Assembly (NCBI RefSeq): GCF_900142715.1
Contig: NZ_FRBX01000001.1
Span: 496,001-560,000, forward strand
Source of the DNA: Flavobacterium pectinovorum
GTDB taxonomy: Bacteria; Bacteroidota; Bacteroidia; Flavobacteriales; Flavobacteriaceae
Direction of reading: 5' to 3'
Length of the DNA stretch: 64,000 nucleotides
The notes beneath the pieces were generated by a model. The model saw only the letters and a list, made by a program, of their open reading frames with translations, did no database searches and had not been told where the DNA came from. Positions 16,984 to 24,810 of the stretch are shown in pieces. Position 1 is the stretch's first letter, and each line of letters opens with the position of its first letter. The position numbers and the translations under genes are program-made.

Positions 16984-17415
16984 ATGAAAAAAATTACTCA
17001 AATCGTATTTGCTTTTGCCTTTGTATTGTTGTTGATAAGCTGTAAAAATACCAAGCAGAAAATCCAGGAACATGTAAGTAATTATAACACTTCATCTTCT
17101 ATAAAAGGAGGAAATGTTGTTAGTACCAGTGCTAAGGCATTTTTAAATGATAATAAAATTGAAATAAGAATTGAAACCAATTTAGAAGGAACTGAAATAA
17201 ACAAACTGGCTTATAAAGATACTTTTCCTGATTTGCTTAAAGAAATGGTTAAAAACGATCAAATTTCTCCATCGTTAATTGAAGAAGGAGTAAAGTTTGA
17301 TGTGTACTTTTTATCCTACAACAATATAATTCTTGCTCAGCAATTAGTTGATAAAGAAGAATTGGCTGTTTTAGAAAATGGTTCTGTAGTTGGAAAAGAA
17401 ACAGCAAAGCTTTAA
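16984..17415 (+). CDS. Small lipoprotein, paralogue B
   Basis: A 143-residue lipoprotein with lipobox LLLISC (Cys20), the sister of the gene at 16382-16789. It keeps the SCKNTKQK, NDNKIEIR, FPDLLKEM and EGVKFDVYFL blocks but has an extra C-terminal extension (ENGSVVGKETAKL). Its own promoter and terminator suggest separate regulation after duplication. No function can be assigned. Confidence 0.75.
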   Translation: MKKITQIVFAFAFVLLLISCKNTKQKIQEHVSNYNTSSSIKGGNVVSTSAKAFLNDNKIEIRIETNLEGTEINKLAYKDTFPDLLKEMVKNDQISPSLIEEGVKFDVYFLSYNNIILAQQLVDKEELAVLENGSVVGKETAKL

Positions 17416-17451
17416 TTTGGATGAATGTCAAAAACATAATTTGCAAAAAAT

Positions 17452-17487
17452 AAAAAATCCTCTTTGAGATAACAAAGAGGATTTTTT
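17452..17487. terminator. Bidirectional intrinsic terminator
   Basis: AAAAAATCCTCTTTG (17452-17466) / CAAAGAGGATTTTTT (17473-17487), 15-bp stem with a 6-nt loop, T-runs on both strands. It separates the convergent lipoprotein B and glutamate-synthase-like genes. Confidence 0.85.
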
Positions 17488-17490
17488 ATT

Positions 17491-19002
17491 CTAATGTTTT
17501 CTAACATTGGTTAGAATATCAGGAAAATAAATATCTGAAAGATGTGTGAATTCGTCTCCACGCATAAAAATATTAGGGCCAACATCTGCAAAAGATGTTT
17601 TGCCGGCTGCGGCCAAAAGTTCATTGGCAGCGTGTAAAGTGTTTTTATGAAAATGATACACACGATCTGATTTGTCAGTGACAACCAAACCTTTCATTAG
17701 CATTTTATTTTGGGTCGCAACTCCGGTTGGACATTCATTATTATGACAACGAAGCGCCTGAATACAACCTAGTGAAAACATAAATCCGCGCGCACTATTA
17801 CACATATCAGCACCCAGGGCAACTGCATGTAAAATAGAATAGCCTGAAATGATTTTTCCGCTTCCAATAATTCTTATTTTATCACGAATATTTAATGCGA
17901 TAAGTGTTTTATTGACAAAAATTAATGCAGGTTCAAACGGCATTCCAACACCATCAGCAAATTCTAAAGGAGCTGCTCCCGTACCGCCTTCAGCACCATC
18001 AACAGTTATAAAATCAGGATAGATATCTTCGGCAATCATTTCATGACAAAGAGCTTCAAATTCGTTAGTGTTACCAATACACAATTTAAATCCAATTGGT
18101 TTTCCGTTTGATAATTTACGTAATTGTGCTATAAAATGAATAAGTCCTTTACCGTCAGAAAAAGCATGGTGACCCGGAGGAGAAAGAATCATCGTATGCG
18201 GTTTAACACCTCGGATTTTGGCAATTTGTTCTGTATTTTTTGCCGCCGGAAGCACACCTCCATGACCTGGTTTTGCACCTTGCGAAAGTTTAATCTCAAT
18301 CATTTTCACGTTTGGCAGATTGGCTTTTTCTGAGAATTTTTCAGGACTGAAATTTCCATCATCATCGCGACAGCCAAAATAACCTGTACCAATTTGCCAG
18401 GTAATATCGCCACCACCTGCAAGATGAAATTCGGTTAAACCACCTTCTCCGGTATTTTGGTAGAAATTTCCTTTTTTAGCACCAATATTAATGGCGCGAA
18501 CCGCATTTTCGCTTAGCGAACCAAAACTCATGGCCGAAACATTAAATAAAGAAGCAAGATAAGGTTGTTTGCAATCTTTTCCACCAACCAATACACGTGG
18601 CAGTTCTTCGTTTACTTTTGCCGGAAAAATAGAATGTTTTATTCCTTCGTAACTATCATGATTTAAGTTTAGCTGCGTTCCAAAAGGAGTACTTGAATCT
18701 ATATTTTTAGCTCTTTGATAAACCAAAGAACGCTGGTTTCTTGAAAACGGTTTTCCGTCTGTAGATCTTTCAATAAAGTATTGTTGAATTTCCGGTGCAA
18801 TCATTTCGAATAAATATCTGAAATAACCTAAAACCGGAAAGTTTCTTAATATGGCATGTTTTGTTTGAATGGCGTTATAAACACCAACCACTAATAGTAT
18901 TGGTAAAATTATAACGAGTAAAAAACCGCGCTCGGTATAATAATAAGTTGCTGCAACAATTAGAAACAATAAGAATCCGTAGATAAAGAATTTTTTTCTC
19001 AT
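17491..19002 (-). CDS. FMN-binding glutamate synthase domain protein, membrane anchored
   Basis: A 503-residue protein with two N-terminal hydrophobic segments (FFIYGFLLFLIVAATYYY and GFLLVIILPILLVVGVY, residues 4-42) followed by a GltB-type FMN/TIM-barrel domain. Motifs are AMSFGSLSENAVRAINIGAKKGNF, GEGGLTEFHLAGG, PGHGGVLPAAKN, VDGAEGGTGAAPLEF and CHNNECPTGVATQ, which in full glutamate synthase surround the FMN and 3Fe-4S centre. The glutaminase half is absent, as in many stand-alone members, whose reaction is not established. Monocistronic. Confidence 0.88.
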   Translation of the reverse strand: MRKKFFIYGFLLFLIVAATYYYTERGFLLVIILPILLVVGVYNAIQTKHAILRNFPVLGYFRYLFEMIAPEIQQYFIERSTDGKPFSRNQRSLVYQRAKNIDSSTPFGTQLNLNHDSYEGIKHSIFPAKVNEELPRVLVGGKDCKQPYLASLFNVSAMSFGSLSENAVRAINIGAKKGNFYQNTGEGGLTEFHLAGGGDITWQIGTGYFGCRDDDGNFSPEKFSEKANLPNVKMIEIKLSQGAKPGHGGVLPAAKNTEQIAKIRGVKPHTMILSPPGHHAFSDGKGLIHFIAQLRKLSNGKPIGFKLCIGNTNEFEALCHEMIAEDIYPDFITVDGAEGGTGAAPLEFADGVGMPFEPALIFVNKTLIALNIRDKIRIIGSGKIISGYSILHAVALGADMCNSARGFMFSLGCIQALRCHNNECPTGVATQNKMLMKGLVVTDKSDRVYHFHKNTLHAANELLAAAGKTSFADVGPNIFMRGDEFTHLSDIYFPDILTNVRKH

Positions 19003-19036
19003 GTTTTTAAAAAATTAAAAAGTAATAAAGTAATAA

Positions 19037-19825
19037 TTAATTGAATCGTAATCTAACATAGACATGTTTGATTCCTTTTTTATCTGATTCTCTTTCATCG
19101 ATTTCAAGAATATCAGTTAAAGATTTTAGCATTGGCGTAAGCTTAGAAAAGCCATAATTTCTTGGGTCAAATTCTGGTTTTTTCTTCACAATTAAATTTC
19201 CAACATCGCCCAAAAATGCCCAGCCGTCATCATCTTCAATATCTTCAATTGTAGCTTCTATAAGGTCAATAGTTTGTTTGTCTATTTTGTGTAGTGCTTT
19301 TTCGGTAGGTTTTTCAACAGGCTTTTCAACAGGTTTTTTAGCATCTGCGGTAGCTTTAAGTTTTTTCTTTTGGATTGCGCCATCCAAAACCTCAATATAA
19401 ATAAACCTGTCGCAGGCAACAATAAAAGAGTTTGGAGTTTTCTTTTCGCCAATACCAATAACTTTCATGCCTGATTCACGCAAACGAATAGCCAAACGGG
19501 TAAAATCGCTATCGCTTGAAACGATGCAAAAACCATCCAGTTTTCCTGAATAAAGTAAATCCATTGCATCGATAATCAATGCAGAATCTGATGAGTTTTT
19601 TCCAACCGTATAACTGTATTGTTGGATTGGAGTAATGGCATGTTCGAGTAAAACACCTTTCCATCCATTTGAGTTTGGTTTGGTCCAGTCTGCATAAATA
19701 CGCTTGGTAGTTGGTGTGCCAAATTTAGCGATTTCTTCCATCATACCTTTTACGTTACTGTACGGAACGTTGTCGGCATCAATAAGAACAGCTAGTTTTA
19801 AGTCTTTTACGTTATTTAAAGGCAT
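19037..19825 (-). CDS. NYN-domain nuclease-like protein with C-terminal LOTUS/OST-HTH domain
   Basis: A 262-residue protein. The N-terminal NYN (PIN-like) domain, about 8-150, shows the acidic residues expected of a metal-dependent RNase: LIDADNVPY (Asp16, Asp18) and SSDSDFTRLA. A low-complexity linker of KPVEKPVEKPTEK follows. The C-terminal about 190-262 region (LGDVGNLIVKKKPEFDPRNYGFSKLTPMLKSL) is a LOTUS winged-helix, usually an RNA-binding module. It is divergent from rrf2, and a weak copy of the Rrf2-type operator lies between them. RNA processing or decay is likely by family; the target is unknown. Confidence 0.88.
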   Translation of the reverse strand: MPLNNVKDLKLAVLIDADNVPYSNVKGMMEEIAKFGTPTTKRIYADWTKPNSNGWKGVLLEHAITPIQQYSYTVGKNSSDSALIIDAMDLLYSGKLDGFCIVSSDSDFTRLAIRLRESGMKVIGIGEKKTPNSFIVACDRFIYIEVLDGAIQKKKLKATADAKKPVEKPVEKPTEKALHKIDKQTIDLIEATIEDIEDDDGWAFLGDVGNLIVKKKPEFDPRNYGFSKLTPMLKSLTDILEIDERESDKKGIKHVYVRLRFN

Positions 19826-19880
19826 TATTTACAAGTTAGAAAACAAAGGTAAAACTAAAATTGGTTTTTATTTAGACTTC

Positions 19881-19898
19881 ATGATAAATATGTCTTTT
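19881..19898. promoter_or_regulatory. Weak copy of the Rrf2-type dyad
   Basis: ATGATAAATATGTCTTTT keeps the core GATAAAT-TGTCTTTT of the operator at 19953-19970, with the same 8-nt spacing between GA and TCTTT but a degenerate left arm. It lies about 55 bp upstream of the NYN gene start and 70 bp from the rrf2 site. Confidence 0.4.
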
Positions 19899-19952
19899 GT
19901 TACTAATAAATTATTTTGGTTATAAATAAGATATTTTTTATAAAAATTAATT

Positions 19953-19970
19953 AAAGATAAATTTGTCTTT
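19953..19970. promoter_or_regulatory. Operator dyad AAAGA-N8-TCTTT at rrf2
   Basis: AAAGATAAATTTGTCTTT is symmetric except for one T/G pair. It overlaps the TTTG -33 element (19962-19965) of the rrf2 promoter, a position expected for autorepression. The same dyad stands before ric and nirK. Confidence 0.7.
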
Positions 19971-19993
19971 TAATATAGGTTTAAATATATTTG
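19962..19993 (+). promoter_or_regulatory. rrf2 promoter
   Basis: TTTG (19962-19965), 20 bp, TATATTTG (19986-19993). Transcription should begin near 20000, downstream of the ATG at 19995. This argues that translation starts at ATG 20016. Confidence 0.65.
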
Positions 19994-20015
19994 TATGGAA
20001 TTTAATCAACTTTAT

Positions 20016-20465
20016 ATGTTTTCAAAAGCGTGCGAGTACGGTATTCGGGCTTCTATATTTATCGCAACCAAATCATCAGAAGGTGTTCGTGTTGGAATAA
20101 AAGATGTGTCAAAAGAAATTGATTCTCCTGAACCGTTTACGGCCAAAATAATGCAGATTTTAACCAAAAACGGAATCATAGCTTCTGCAAAAGGAGTGGG
20201 TGGAGGATTTGAAGTTTCAAAAGAAGCCGTAAAATCAATCAAATTAATTCAGATTGTAGATGCAATTGACGGAAACACTATATATAAAGGTTGCGGAATT
20301 GGATTAAAAGAATGTTCAGAAACACATCCTTGTCCGGTTCATAATGAATTTAAAAAAATACGTGAATTGCTTCTTACCATGTTAACCAATACAACATTAG
20401 AAGAGTTGGCGTCGGGAGTTAATTCGGGCGATTTTCATCTTAAAATATTGAACAAAAACGAATAA
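20016..20465 (+). CDS. Rrf2-family transcriptional regulator with three Cys (NsrR/IscR-like)
   Basis: A 149-residue regulator from ATG 20016 (MFSKACEYGIRASIFIA), the usual family N-terminus; a longer frame from 19995 would begin at or upstream of the transcription start. The winged helix spans 1-75, with the recognition region SPEPFTAKIMQILTKNGII. Cys93, Cys100 and Cys106 in KGCGIGLKECSETHPCPVH are spaced like Fe-S ligands of NsrR/IscR, suggesting NO, iron or redox sensing. It is followed by azurin-like and ric genes, and the dyad AAAGA-N8-TCTTT precedes rrf2, ric and nirK, so it is the best candidate to bind them. Confidence 0.9.
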   Translation: MFSKACEYGIRASIFIATKSSEGVRVGIKDVSKEIDSPEPFTAKIMQILTKNGIIASAKGVGGGFEVSKEAVKSIKLIQIVDAIDGNTIYKGCGIGLKECSETHPCPVHNEFKKIRELLLTMLTNTTLEELASGVNSGDFHLKILNKNE

Positions 20466-20490
20466 AATTTTATAATTTAAATACTTAATA

Positions 20491-21012
20491 ATGAATAAAA
20501 AAGTCAAAATTTCGATGCTTGTGCTAATGGGATTTTTAGCCATAACCTCTTGTGGAAAAAAAGAAACTGCACCAACTGAGGAGTCAACAGAAGTAAATGA
20601 AACTACAGAAGGAGAAGGGCAGGCGGCAACCGCAGTAAACAACGTTTTGGTTGTTGAAGGAAACGATCAAATGCAATTTAATACAGGCGAATTAAGAGCA
20701 ACTGCCGGGAAGCCAATAACTTTAACTTTAAAACATGTAGGTAAAATACCAAAAGAAGCCATGGGACACAACCTGGTTATTTTACAGGAAGGTACAGATG
20801 AAGCTGCTTTTGCCTCAAAAGCAATTACAGCAAAAGATACTGATTATATTCCTGCTTCAGAAAAAGCATCAATTATTGCCCATACTAAATTACTTGGTGG
20901 AGGAGAAGAAGATACAATAGAATTTACAATTGATAAAAAAGGAACATATAACTTTTTATGTACTTTTCCTGGGCATTTTGCCATGATGAAAGGTGTTTTA
21001 ATTGTAGAATAA
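20491..21012 (+). CDS. Azurin-like cupredoxin lipoprotein
   Basis: A 173-residue type-1 copper protein attached to the envelope: lipobox FLAITSC (Cys21), then an acidic Thr/Glu linker (about 27-50) and an azurin fold. Copper ligands are visible as His in AMGHNLVIL, and Cys, His and Met in FLCTFPGHFAMMKG. Azurins carry electrons, in denitrifiers often to copper nitrite reductase, and nirK is in the same locus. It starts 25 bp after rrf2, so it is probably read from the rrf2 promoter, and ends at a terminator. It could also serve another periplasmic reductase. Confidence 0.92.
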   Translation: MNKKVKISMLVLMGFLAITSCGKKETAPTEESTEVNETTEGEGQAATAVNNVLVVEGNDQMQFNTGELRATAGKPITLTLKHVGKIPKEAMGHNLVILQEGTDEAAFASKAITAKDTDYIPASEKASIIAHTKLLGGGEEDTIEFTIDKKGTYNFLCTFPGHFAMMKGVLIVE

Positions 21013-21020
21013 ACATAAAA

Positions 21021-21055
21021 AACTCTAATGTTTTTTAATGCATTAGAGTTTTTTT
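21021..21055 (+). terminator. Intrinsic terminator after the azurin-like gene
   Basis: AACTCTAATG (21021-21030) / CATTAGAGTT (21041-21050), 10-bp stem, followed by T residues to 21055. Confidence 0.8.
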
Positions 21056-21060
21056 ATATT

Positions 21061-21090
21061 TCAATAAAAGATAATATTGTCTTTTATTGA
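21061..21090. promoter_or_regulatory. Extended operator palindrome before ric
   Basis: The 30 bp are palindromic except for one T/G pair. The core AAAAGATAATATTGTCTTTT has the same AAAGA-N8-TCTTT form as the rrf2 and nirK sites. It ends 38 bp upstream of the ric start codon. Confidence 0.75.
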
Positions 21091-21128
21091 AATTGATTAG
21101 AAATAACAATAACTAATTTTTAAGAAAA

Positions 21129-21851
21129 ATGGAAAATTTAAAGAATAAAACAGTAGGCTCATTTGTAGCACAGGATTTTAGAACAGCGGCAGTTTTTACA
21201 AAATATCAAATCGATTTTTGTTGTAAAGGAAACAGAACCATAACGGAAGTTTGCGAAAAACAAGATATTGATGCAGATGTATTAATGCAAAACGTTTTTG
21301 ATGTACTACAGTCTGAAAACGGAAATACGATAGATTTTAATTCCTGGCCATTAGATTTATTGGTCGATTATATTGAAAAAACACACCATCGTTATGTTGA
21401 AGATAAAACAACTATTTTGACACAGTTTTTAGATAAATTATGTAAAGTTCATGGTGGAGGACATCCGGAATTATTTAGAATTAATGAACTGTTTACCGCA
21501 GGTGCAGGCGAATTGTCACAGCACATGAAAAAGGAAGAATTAATGTTATTTCCTTTTATCAAACGAATGGTAAAAACGAAAGAATCTAATGGGATTTTGT
21601 CTCAGCCGTCTTTTGGAACCGTATCAAATCCTATTGCGATGATGATGCAGGAACATGATAATGAAGGAGACCGTTTTAGAGAAATTGCAAATTTGACCAA
21701 TAACTATACGCCGCCAAGCGATGGATGTACGACTTATAAAGTAACATTTGCCATGTTAAAAGAATTTGAAGAAGATTTGCACAAGCACATTCATCTTGAA
21801 AATAATATCCTGTTTCCTAAAGCTGTAATTCTGGAAGAAGAATTTGCCTAA
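21129..21851 (+). CDS. ric: Iron-sulfur cluster repair di-iron protein (Ric/ScdA/YtfE)
   Basis: A 240-residue hemerythrin-type protein that releases iron or handles NO to rebuild Fe-S clusters after nitrosative stress. N-terminal DUF542 domain (NKTVGSFVAQDFRTAAVF, then YQIDFCCKGNRTI with the conserved Cys pair). The hemerythrin domain follows with ligands in KTHHRYVEDK, HGGGHPEL, HMKKEELMLFP, QEHDNEG and LHKHIHLENNILFPK. It has a dedicated operator palindrome upstream and lies near nirK, consistent with NO produced by nitrite reduction. Probably monocistronic. Confidence 0.94.
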   Translation: MENLKNKTVGSFVAQDFRTAAVFTKYQIDFCCKGNRTITEVCEKQDIDADVLMQNVFDVLQSENGNTIDFNSWPLDLLVDYIEKTHHRYVEDKTTILTQFLDKLCKVHGGGHPELFRINELFTAGAGELSQHMKKEELMLFPFIKRMVKTKESNGILSQPSFGTVSNPIAMMMQEHDNEGDRFREIANLTNNYTPPSDGCTTYKVTFAMLKEFEEDLHKHIHLENNILFPKAVILEEEFA

Positions 21852-21863
21852 CACTAACTAATT

Positions 21864-22076
21864 TAGAAACCCGTTGGGTGTAATTATTTTTTAACACATA
21901 GAAACATAGAATTATTGAACTCAAAAAAGGTGTTTCACTTGCATTAACAAATCCCGAAGCTTCGGGACTATGTGTGAGAAACAAGTTTCTTTTGGATTTA
22001 CTTTTTCAAAATCATAAAATCTATGTTTCTATGTGTTTAATTAAAATTTTATGCATTATATCCAACGGGTTAATTT
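21864..22076. repeat. Large imperfect inverted repeat element
   Basis: Outer arms AACCCGTTGG near 21867 and CCAACGGGTT near 22063-22072; inner arms ACACATAGAAACATAGAA (about 21894-21911) and TCTATGTTTCTATGTGT (about 22019-22035). A CCCGAAGCTTCGGGA palindrome near 21952 lies in the middle. The arm TCTATGTTTCTATGTGTTTA also occurs near 42371, so this is a dispersed sequence in the genome. Confidence 0.65.
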
Positions 22077-22083
22077 AGAAATT

Positions 22084-22131
22084 AATGCACCAACTAAATC
22101 ACAAATTTGACTTATGTTTGGTGCATTTTTA
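22084..22131 (+). terminator. Hairpin with T-run before the HAHSH membrane protein
   Basis: AATGCACCAA (22084-22093) / TTGGTGCATT (22118-22127), then T residues. It could end the ric transcript after the repeat element. The right arm overlaps a -7-like box TATGTTTG (22113-22120), so the same DNA may hold the next gene's promoter. Confidence 0.5.
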
Positions 22132-22142
22132 TTTGAAAAGAA

Positions 22143-23375
22143 ATGAAAATACCTCTTAAAATGAATTCGCAAAAAAGTTGGGTACTTTGTTGTTTTCTCA
22201 ACTTTCTCATAGCTTCAATTATGGGTTTGCTGTTGCGTTTTTCATACCTTTTTCCTTTAAATGTAAATTATATTTATCTGCTTCATGCACATTCTCATGT
22301 TGCCATGTTAGGTTGGATTTACATGATGATTTATATTTTAATCATTCATTTTTTTGTTCCAAATGATAAAAGAGAGAAACCAATTTACAATCAATTGTTC
22401 TGGACGACAGAATGTGCAGTTATCGGAATGATGATTGCTTTTCCTGTTCAGGGTTATGGATTGTTTTCAATTATATTTTCGACGGCACATATTTTATTAA
22501 GTTATGTTTTTTGCTGGCTCGTTTGGAAAGATGCAGTAGCTGATAAAACGTATAATAAAAGGCTTTTATTGATCTCGATTCTGTTTATGGTTTTTTCCAC
22601 TTTTGGCGTCTGGTGTCTTGGTCCGGCAATAAGTACATTGGGTAAGCAAAGTGCTTTTTATCAAATTGCAATTCAGTTTTTTCTTCATTTTCAATTCAAT
22701 GGCTGGTTTTTAATAGCAGTTTTAGCATTGTTTTTACAACAATTTAAGGCTGAAATCAATCTAAAACATTTTAGAATATTCCAAATTTTGCTAATTATTT
22801 CAATCCTTTTAACGGTTGCATTTCCTGTTAGTTGGTTTGTTGATATGAAAATATTAAGGTGGATCAATGCTTGTGGCGTTTTGCTCCAGCTTTTGGCTTT
22901 TGTTTATTTCTATAAAATGCTAAAAACTCAAATAAAGACTTTTAAAACCAGTTTAAATTCAACAACCAAAATAGTTTATGGGTTAGCTTTTAGTTCTTTA
23001 TTTCTAAAAATAAGCTTGCAATTATTGGTTTTGTTACCTTGTCTGGCTGAAACTTCACATCAGGTGAGAAATTTTGTAATTGGATTTATCCACTTAACAT
23101 CATTGGGTATAATTACCGGTTTTTTGTTCGGAATATTAATTCAAAATAAAATGCTTTCAAATCAATCTTCTATACTTCGCTTAGGAATGAAGTTTTTTAT
23201 TTTAGGATATGCTGCAACTGAAGTCTTGTTATTTCTTCAGGGATCATTTTTTTATTTTAACAGAGAAAAACTTCCCGCATATTACGAAAGTATTTTTACG
23301 GCAAGTTTTTTAATTGTATCAGGATTAATTTTGATTGTAATTTCAATTATAAATAAAAAAACAAGAGTTGATTAA
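22143..23375 (+). CDS. Polytopic membrane protein, heme-copper-oxidase-subunit-I-like or NnrS-like
   Basis: A 410-residue protein with about 12 transmembrane helices. The clearest motif is LLHAHSHVAMLGWIYMMIY (about residues 47-65), where clustered His in a helix resembles heme-binding helices of cytochrome-oxidase subunit I / NorB-like proteins and NnrS. Further His lie in later helices (SHQVRNFVIGFIHLTSLGII). It is too short and lacks the full six-His pattern of a true oxidase or NO reductase. Its place between ric and the nirK operon suggests a heme protein of NO metabolism, which is an inference. ATG 22143 is used; ATG 22161 is also possible. Confidence 0.6.
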   Translation: MKIPLKMNSQKSWVLCCFLNFLIASIMGLLLRFSYLFPLNVNYIYLLHAHSHVAMLGWIYMMIYILIIHFFVPNDKREKPIYNQLFWTTECAVIGMMIAFPVQGYGLFSIIFSTAHILLSYVFCWLVWKDAVADKTYNKRLLLISILFMVFSTFGVWCLGPAISTLGKQSAFYQIAIQFFLHFQFNGWFLIAVLALFLQQFKAEINLKHFRIFQILLIISILLTVAFPVSWFVDMKILRWINACGVLLQLLAFVYFYKMLKTQIKTFKTSLNSTTKIVYGLAFSSLFLKISLQLLVLLPCLAETSHQVRNFVIGFIHLTSLGIITGFLFGILIQNKMLSNQSSILRLGMKFFILGYAATEVLLFLQGSFFYFNREKLPAYYESIFTASFLIVSGLILIVISIINKKTRVD

Positions 23376-23395
23376 TTAAAATCTTCTCTTGTTTT
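23358..23395. terminator. Bidirectional terminator between convergent genes
   Basis: AAAACAAGAG (23358-23367) / CTCTTGTTTT (23386-23395), flanked by A and T runs. It overlaps the stop of the membrane protein and ends the nirK operon from the other side. A second dyad GTTGATTA/TAATCAAC (23367-23374 / 23400-23407) overlaps it. Confidence 0.7.
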
Positions 23396-23407
23396 CGACT
23401 AATCAAC

Positions 23408-24013
23408 CTATTTAATTTTTTTAGCTTCTTCGTTTATTATCGTTATGGTTTTATCGTTATTTACTCCTAAACCTTCTTGCTGGTATATTAATTCGCCTTT
23501 TGGATTAAAAACACTTATAATATTTGAATGCGAAAAATCGATTGGCGAAATTTGCTTATAATTTACCGCAAGTACAGCAGCAAATTCGCGTGTGTTTTCT
23601 TCTGTAGAGCGAAGGAAAATCCAGGGATACTGATTCATTTTATTTTCTATTGCAAAAGCCTTTAATCTTTGCGGAGTATCAGTTTTAGGATCAATACTTA
23701 CCAATATAAGTTTTATATTTTTTTTAGTTTGTTTGTCCAGTTTTGTTTCAATAGATCGCATGTCTGCCACTAATCTTGGACAGGCAGCCTTGCACGATGT
23801 GTAAATCATTACCATGACAAGAACATTACCATTTAAACTTTTTAATTCGATATTTTTTCCATCCTGAGTTGTCCATTCAGAGGGTAAATTATAGATTGAT
23901 AAATCACTAATTTCTTTGCTTTTTGGTATCGGTTGGCTTTCTTTTTTTTCAGAGTCTTTGCAGCTTTGTAAAGTAAAAAGAAGAATAAAGAGCACCAGTA
24001 TAGTTTTATTCAT
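23408..24013 (-). CDS. SCO1/SenC family copper chaperone-like lipoprotein
   Basis: A thioredoxin-fold protein of 201 residues from ATG 24013 (MNKTILVLFILLFTLQSC, lipid Cys18); an upstream in-frame start at 24064 would overlap the preceding gene and bury the signal peptide. The copper-binding CXXXC is SCKAAC (Cys74, Cys78) and the third ligand His is in IDFSHSN. SCO proteins deliver copper to CuA oxidases or other copper enzymes, here plausibly NirK. Last gene of the nirK - FGE-like - SCO operon; 16 bp separate it from the gene before. Confidence 0.92.
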   Translation of the reverse strand: MNKTILVLFILLFTLQSCKDSEKKESQPIPKSKEISDLSIYNLPSEWTTQDGKNIELKSLNGNVLVMVMIYTSCKAACPRLVADMRSIETKLDKQTKKNIKLILVSIDPKTDTPQRLKAFAIENKMNQYPWIFLRSTEENTREFAAVLAVNYKQISPIDFSHSNIISVFNPKGELIYQQEGLGVNNDKTITIINEEAKKIK

Positions 24014-24029
24014 TTTTAATAATTTAAAA

Positions 24030-24800
24030 TTAAAGTTTCTTTGTATCAGCACAACGAAAACCAAGATTTCGGGTCGAATATTGCGCTTTTAGACTTCCTC
24101 TAAAAGCATATCGCATAAATGCAGCATAATCCATTAAGTCAGTTGCATTGACAGATGCGCCGCCGCAAAAAAGGTTTTTGTCTTCACTTTTATCTTTTCT
24201 GGATTCTCCCGATAAAAAAATGCTGTTAAAATCGGCTGTCCATTCCCAAACTAATCCATGCATATCATAAACGCCCCAGTAATTTTTGAATGTTTGGCCA
24301 ATTGGGTTTTCGTAGGTTTTTGATTTTTCATACCAGGACAAAATGTACTTATTGAATTCTGTTTTGGTTCTGGCATCTGTTTTTTTCTCATCAGCCATAG
24401 CTACATATTCCCATTCATCCATTGTTGGTAAACGCTTTCCCTGACACTCGCAGTATTTTTTGGCGGCATACCACGAAACATTTGTTACAGGCGATTTAGG
24501 GTTTACATTTCCAAAATCAAGATCATTTTTCCAGTAAGCTAAATAACTTTTATCAGCAAAAATGCCTTTTATTTTAGATTTGCTAAGGCTTAGTTTTTTT
24601 TTGATAAAACTTAAAAACTCAGCATTAGTAACAGGATAAACATCTATAAAAAACGATTTTACTTTTACAGGATTTTTCGATGTGGCTCCGTAAAGAGGGA
24701 CAAATGAACCCTCTTTTACCGGAACCATTTTCGACTCTTGTGCTCTTAAGAATCCAATCTGAACCAAGAATAGAAAAATAATATAAATGCTTTTTGCCAT
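24030..24800 (-). CDS. Formylglycine-generating-enzyme-fold protein (NirV-like)
   Basis: A 256-residue exported protein (signal peptide 1-20, LFLVQIGFLRAQ) of the SUMF1/FGE-sulfatase fold. Characteristic pieces are VYPVTNAEFLSF, SPVTNVSWYAAKKYCECQGKR, LPTMDEWEYVA, NYWGVYDMHGLVWEWTADF, SVNATDLMDYAAFMRYAFRG and the closing RNLGFRC. The two active-site Cys of true FGE are not evident, so sulfatase maturation is unlikely. Such proteins (NirV) often follow nirK, as here, 10 bp after the nirK stop, but their role in nitrite reduction is unsettled. Confidence 0.88.
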   Translation of the reverse strand: MAKSIYIIFLFLVQIGFLRAQESKMVPVKEGSFVPLYGATSKNPVKVKSFFIDVYPVTNAEFLSFIKKKLSLSKSKIKGIFADKSYLAYWKNDLDFGNVNPKSPVTNVSWYAAKKYCECQGKRLPTMDEWEYVAMADEKKTDARTKTEFNKYILSWYEKSKTYENPIGQTFKNYWGVYDMHGLVWEWTADFNSIFLSGESRKDKSEDKNLFCGGASVNATDLMDYAAFMRYAFRGSLKAQYSTRNLGFRCADTKKL

Positions 24801-24810
24801 TGTTTCTATT

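Noticed and set aside
17491-19002. Full glutamate synthase large subunit
   Set aside because: Glutaminase domain and partner GltD are absent; only the FMN-domain half is encoded.
22113-22120. Confident promoter for the HAHSH membrane protein
   Set aside because: TATGTTTG matches the -7 consensus, but the only TTTG upstream (22106-22109) is too close, and the box overlaps a terminator arm.
22143-23375. True NO reductase (norB) call
   Set aside because: Too short and lacks the full set of heme and FeB His ligands; only the HAHSH helix resembles the family.
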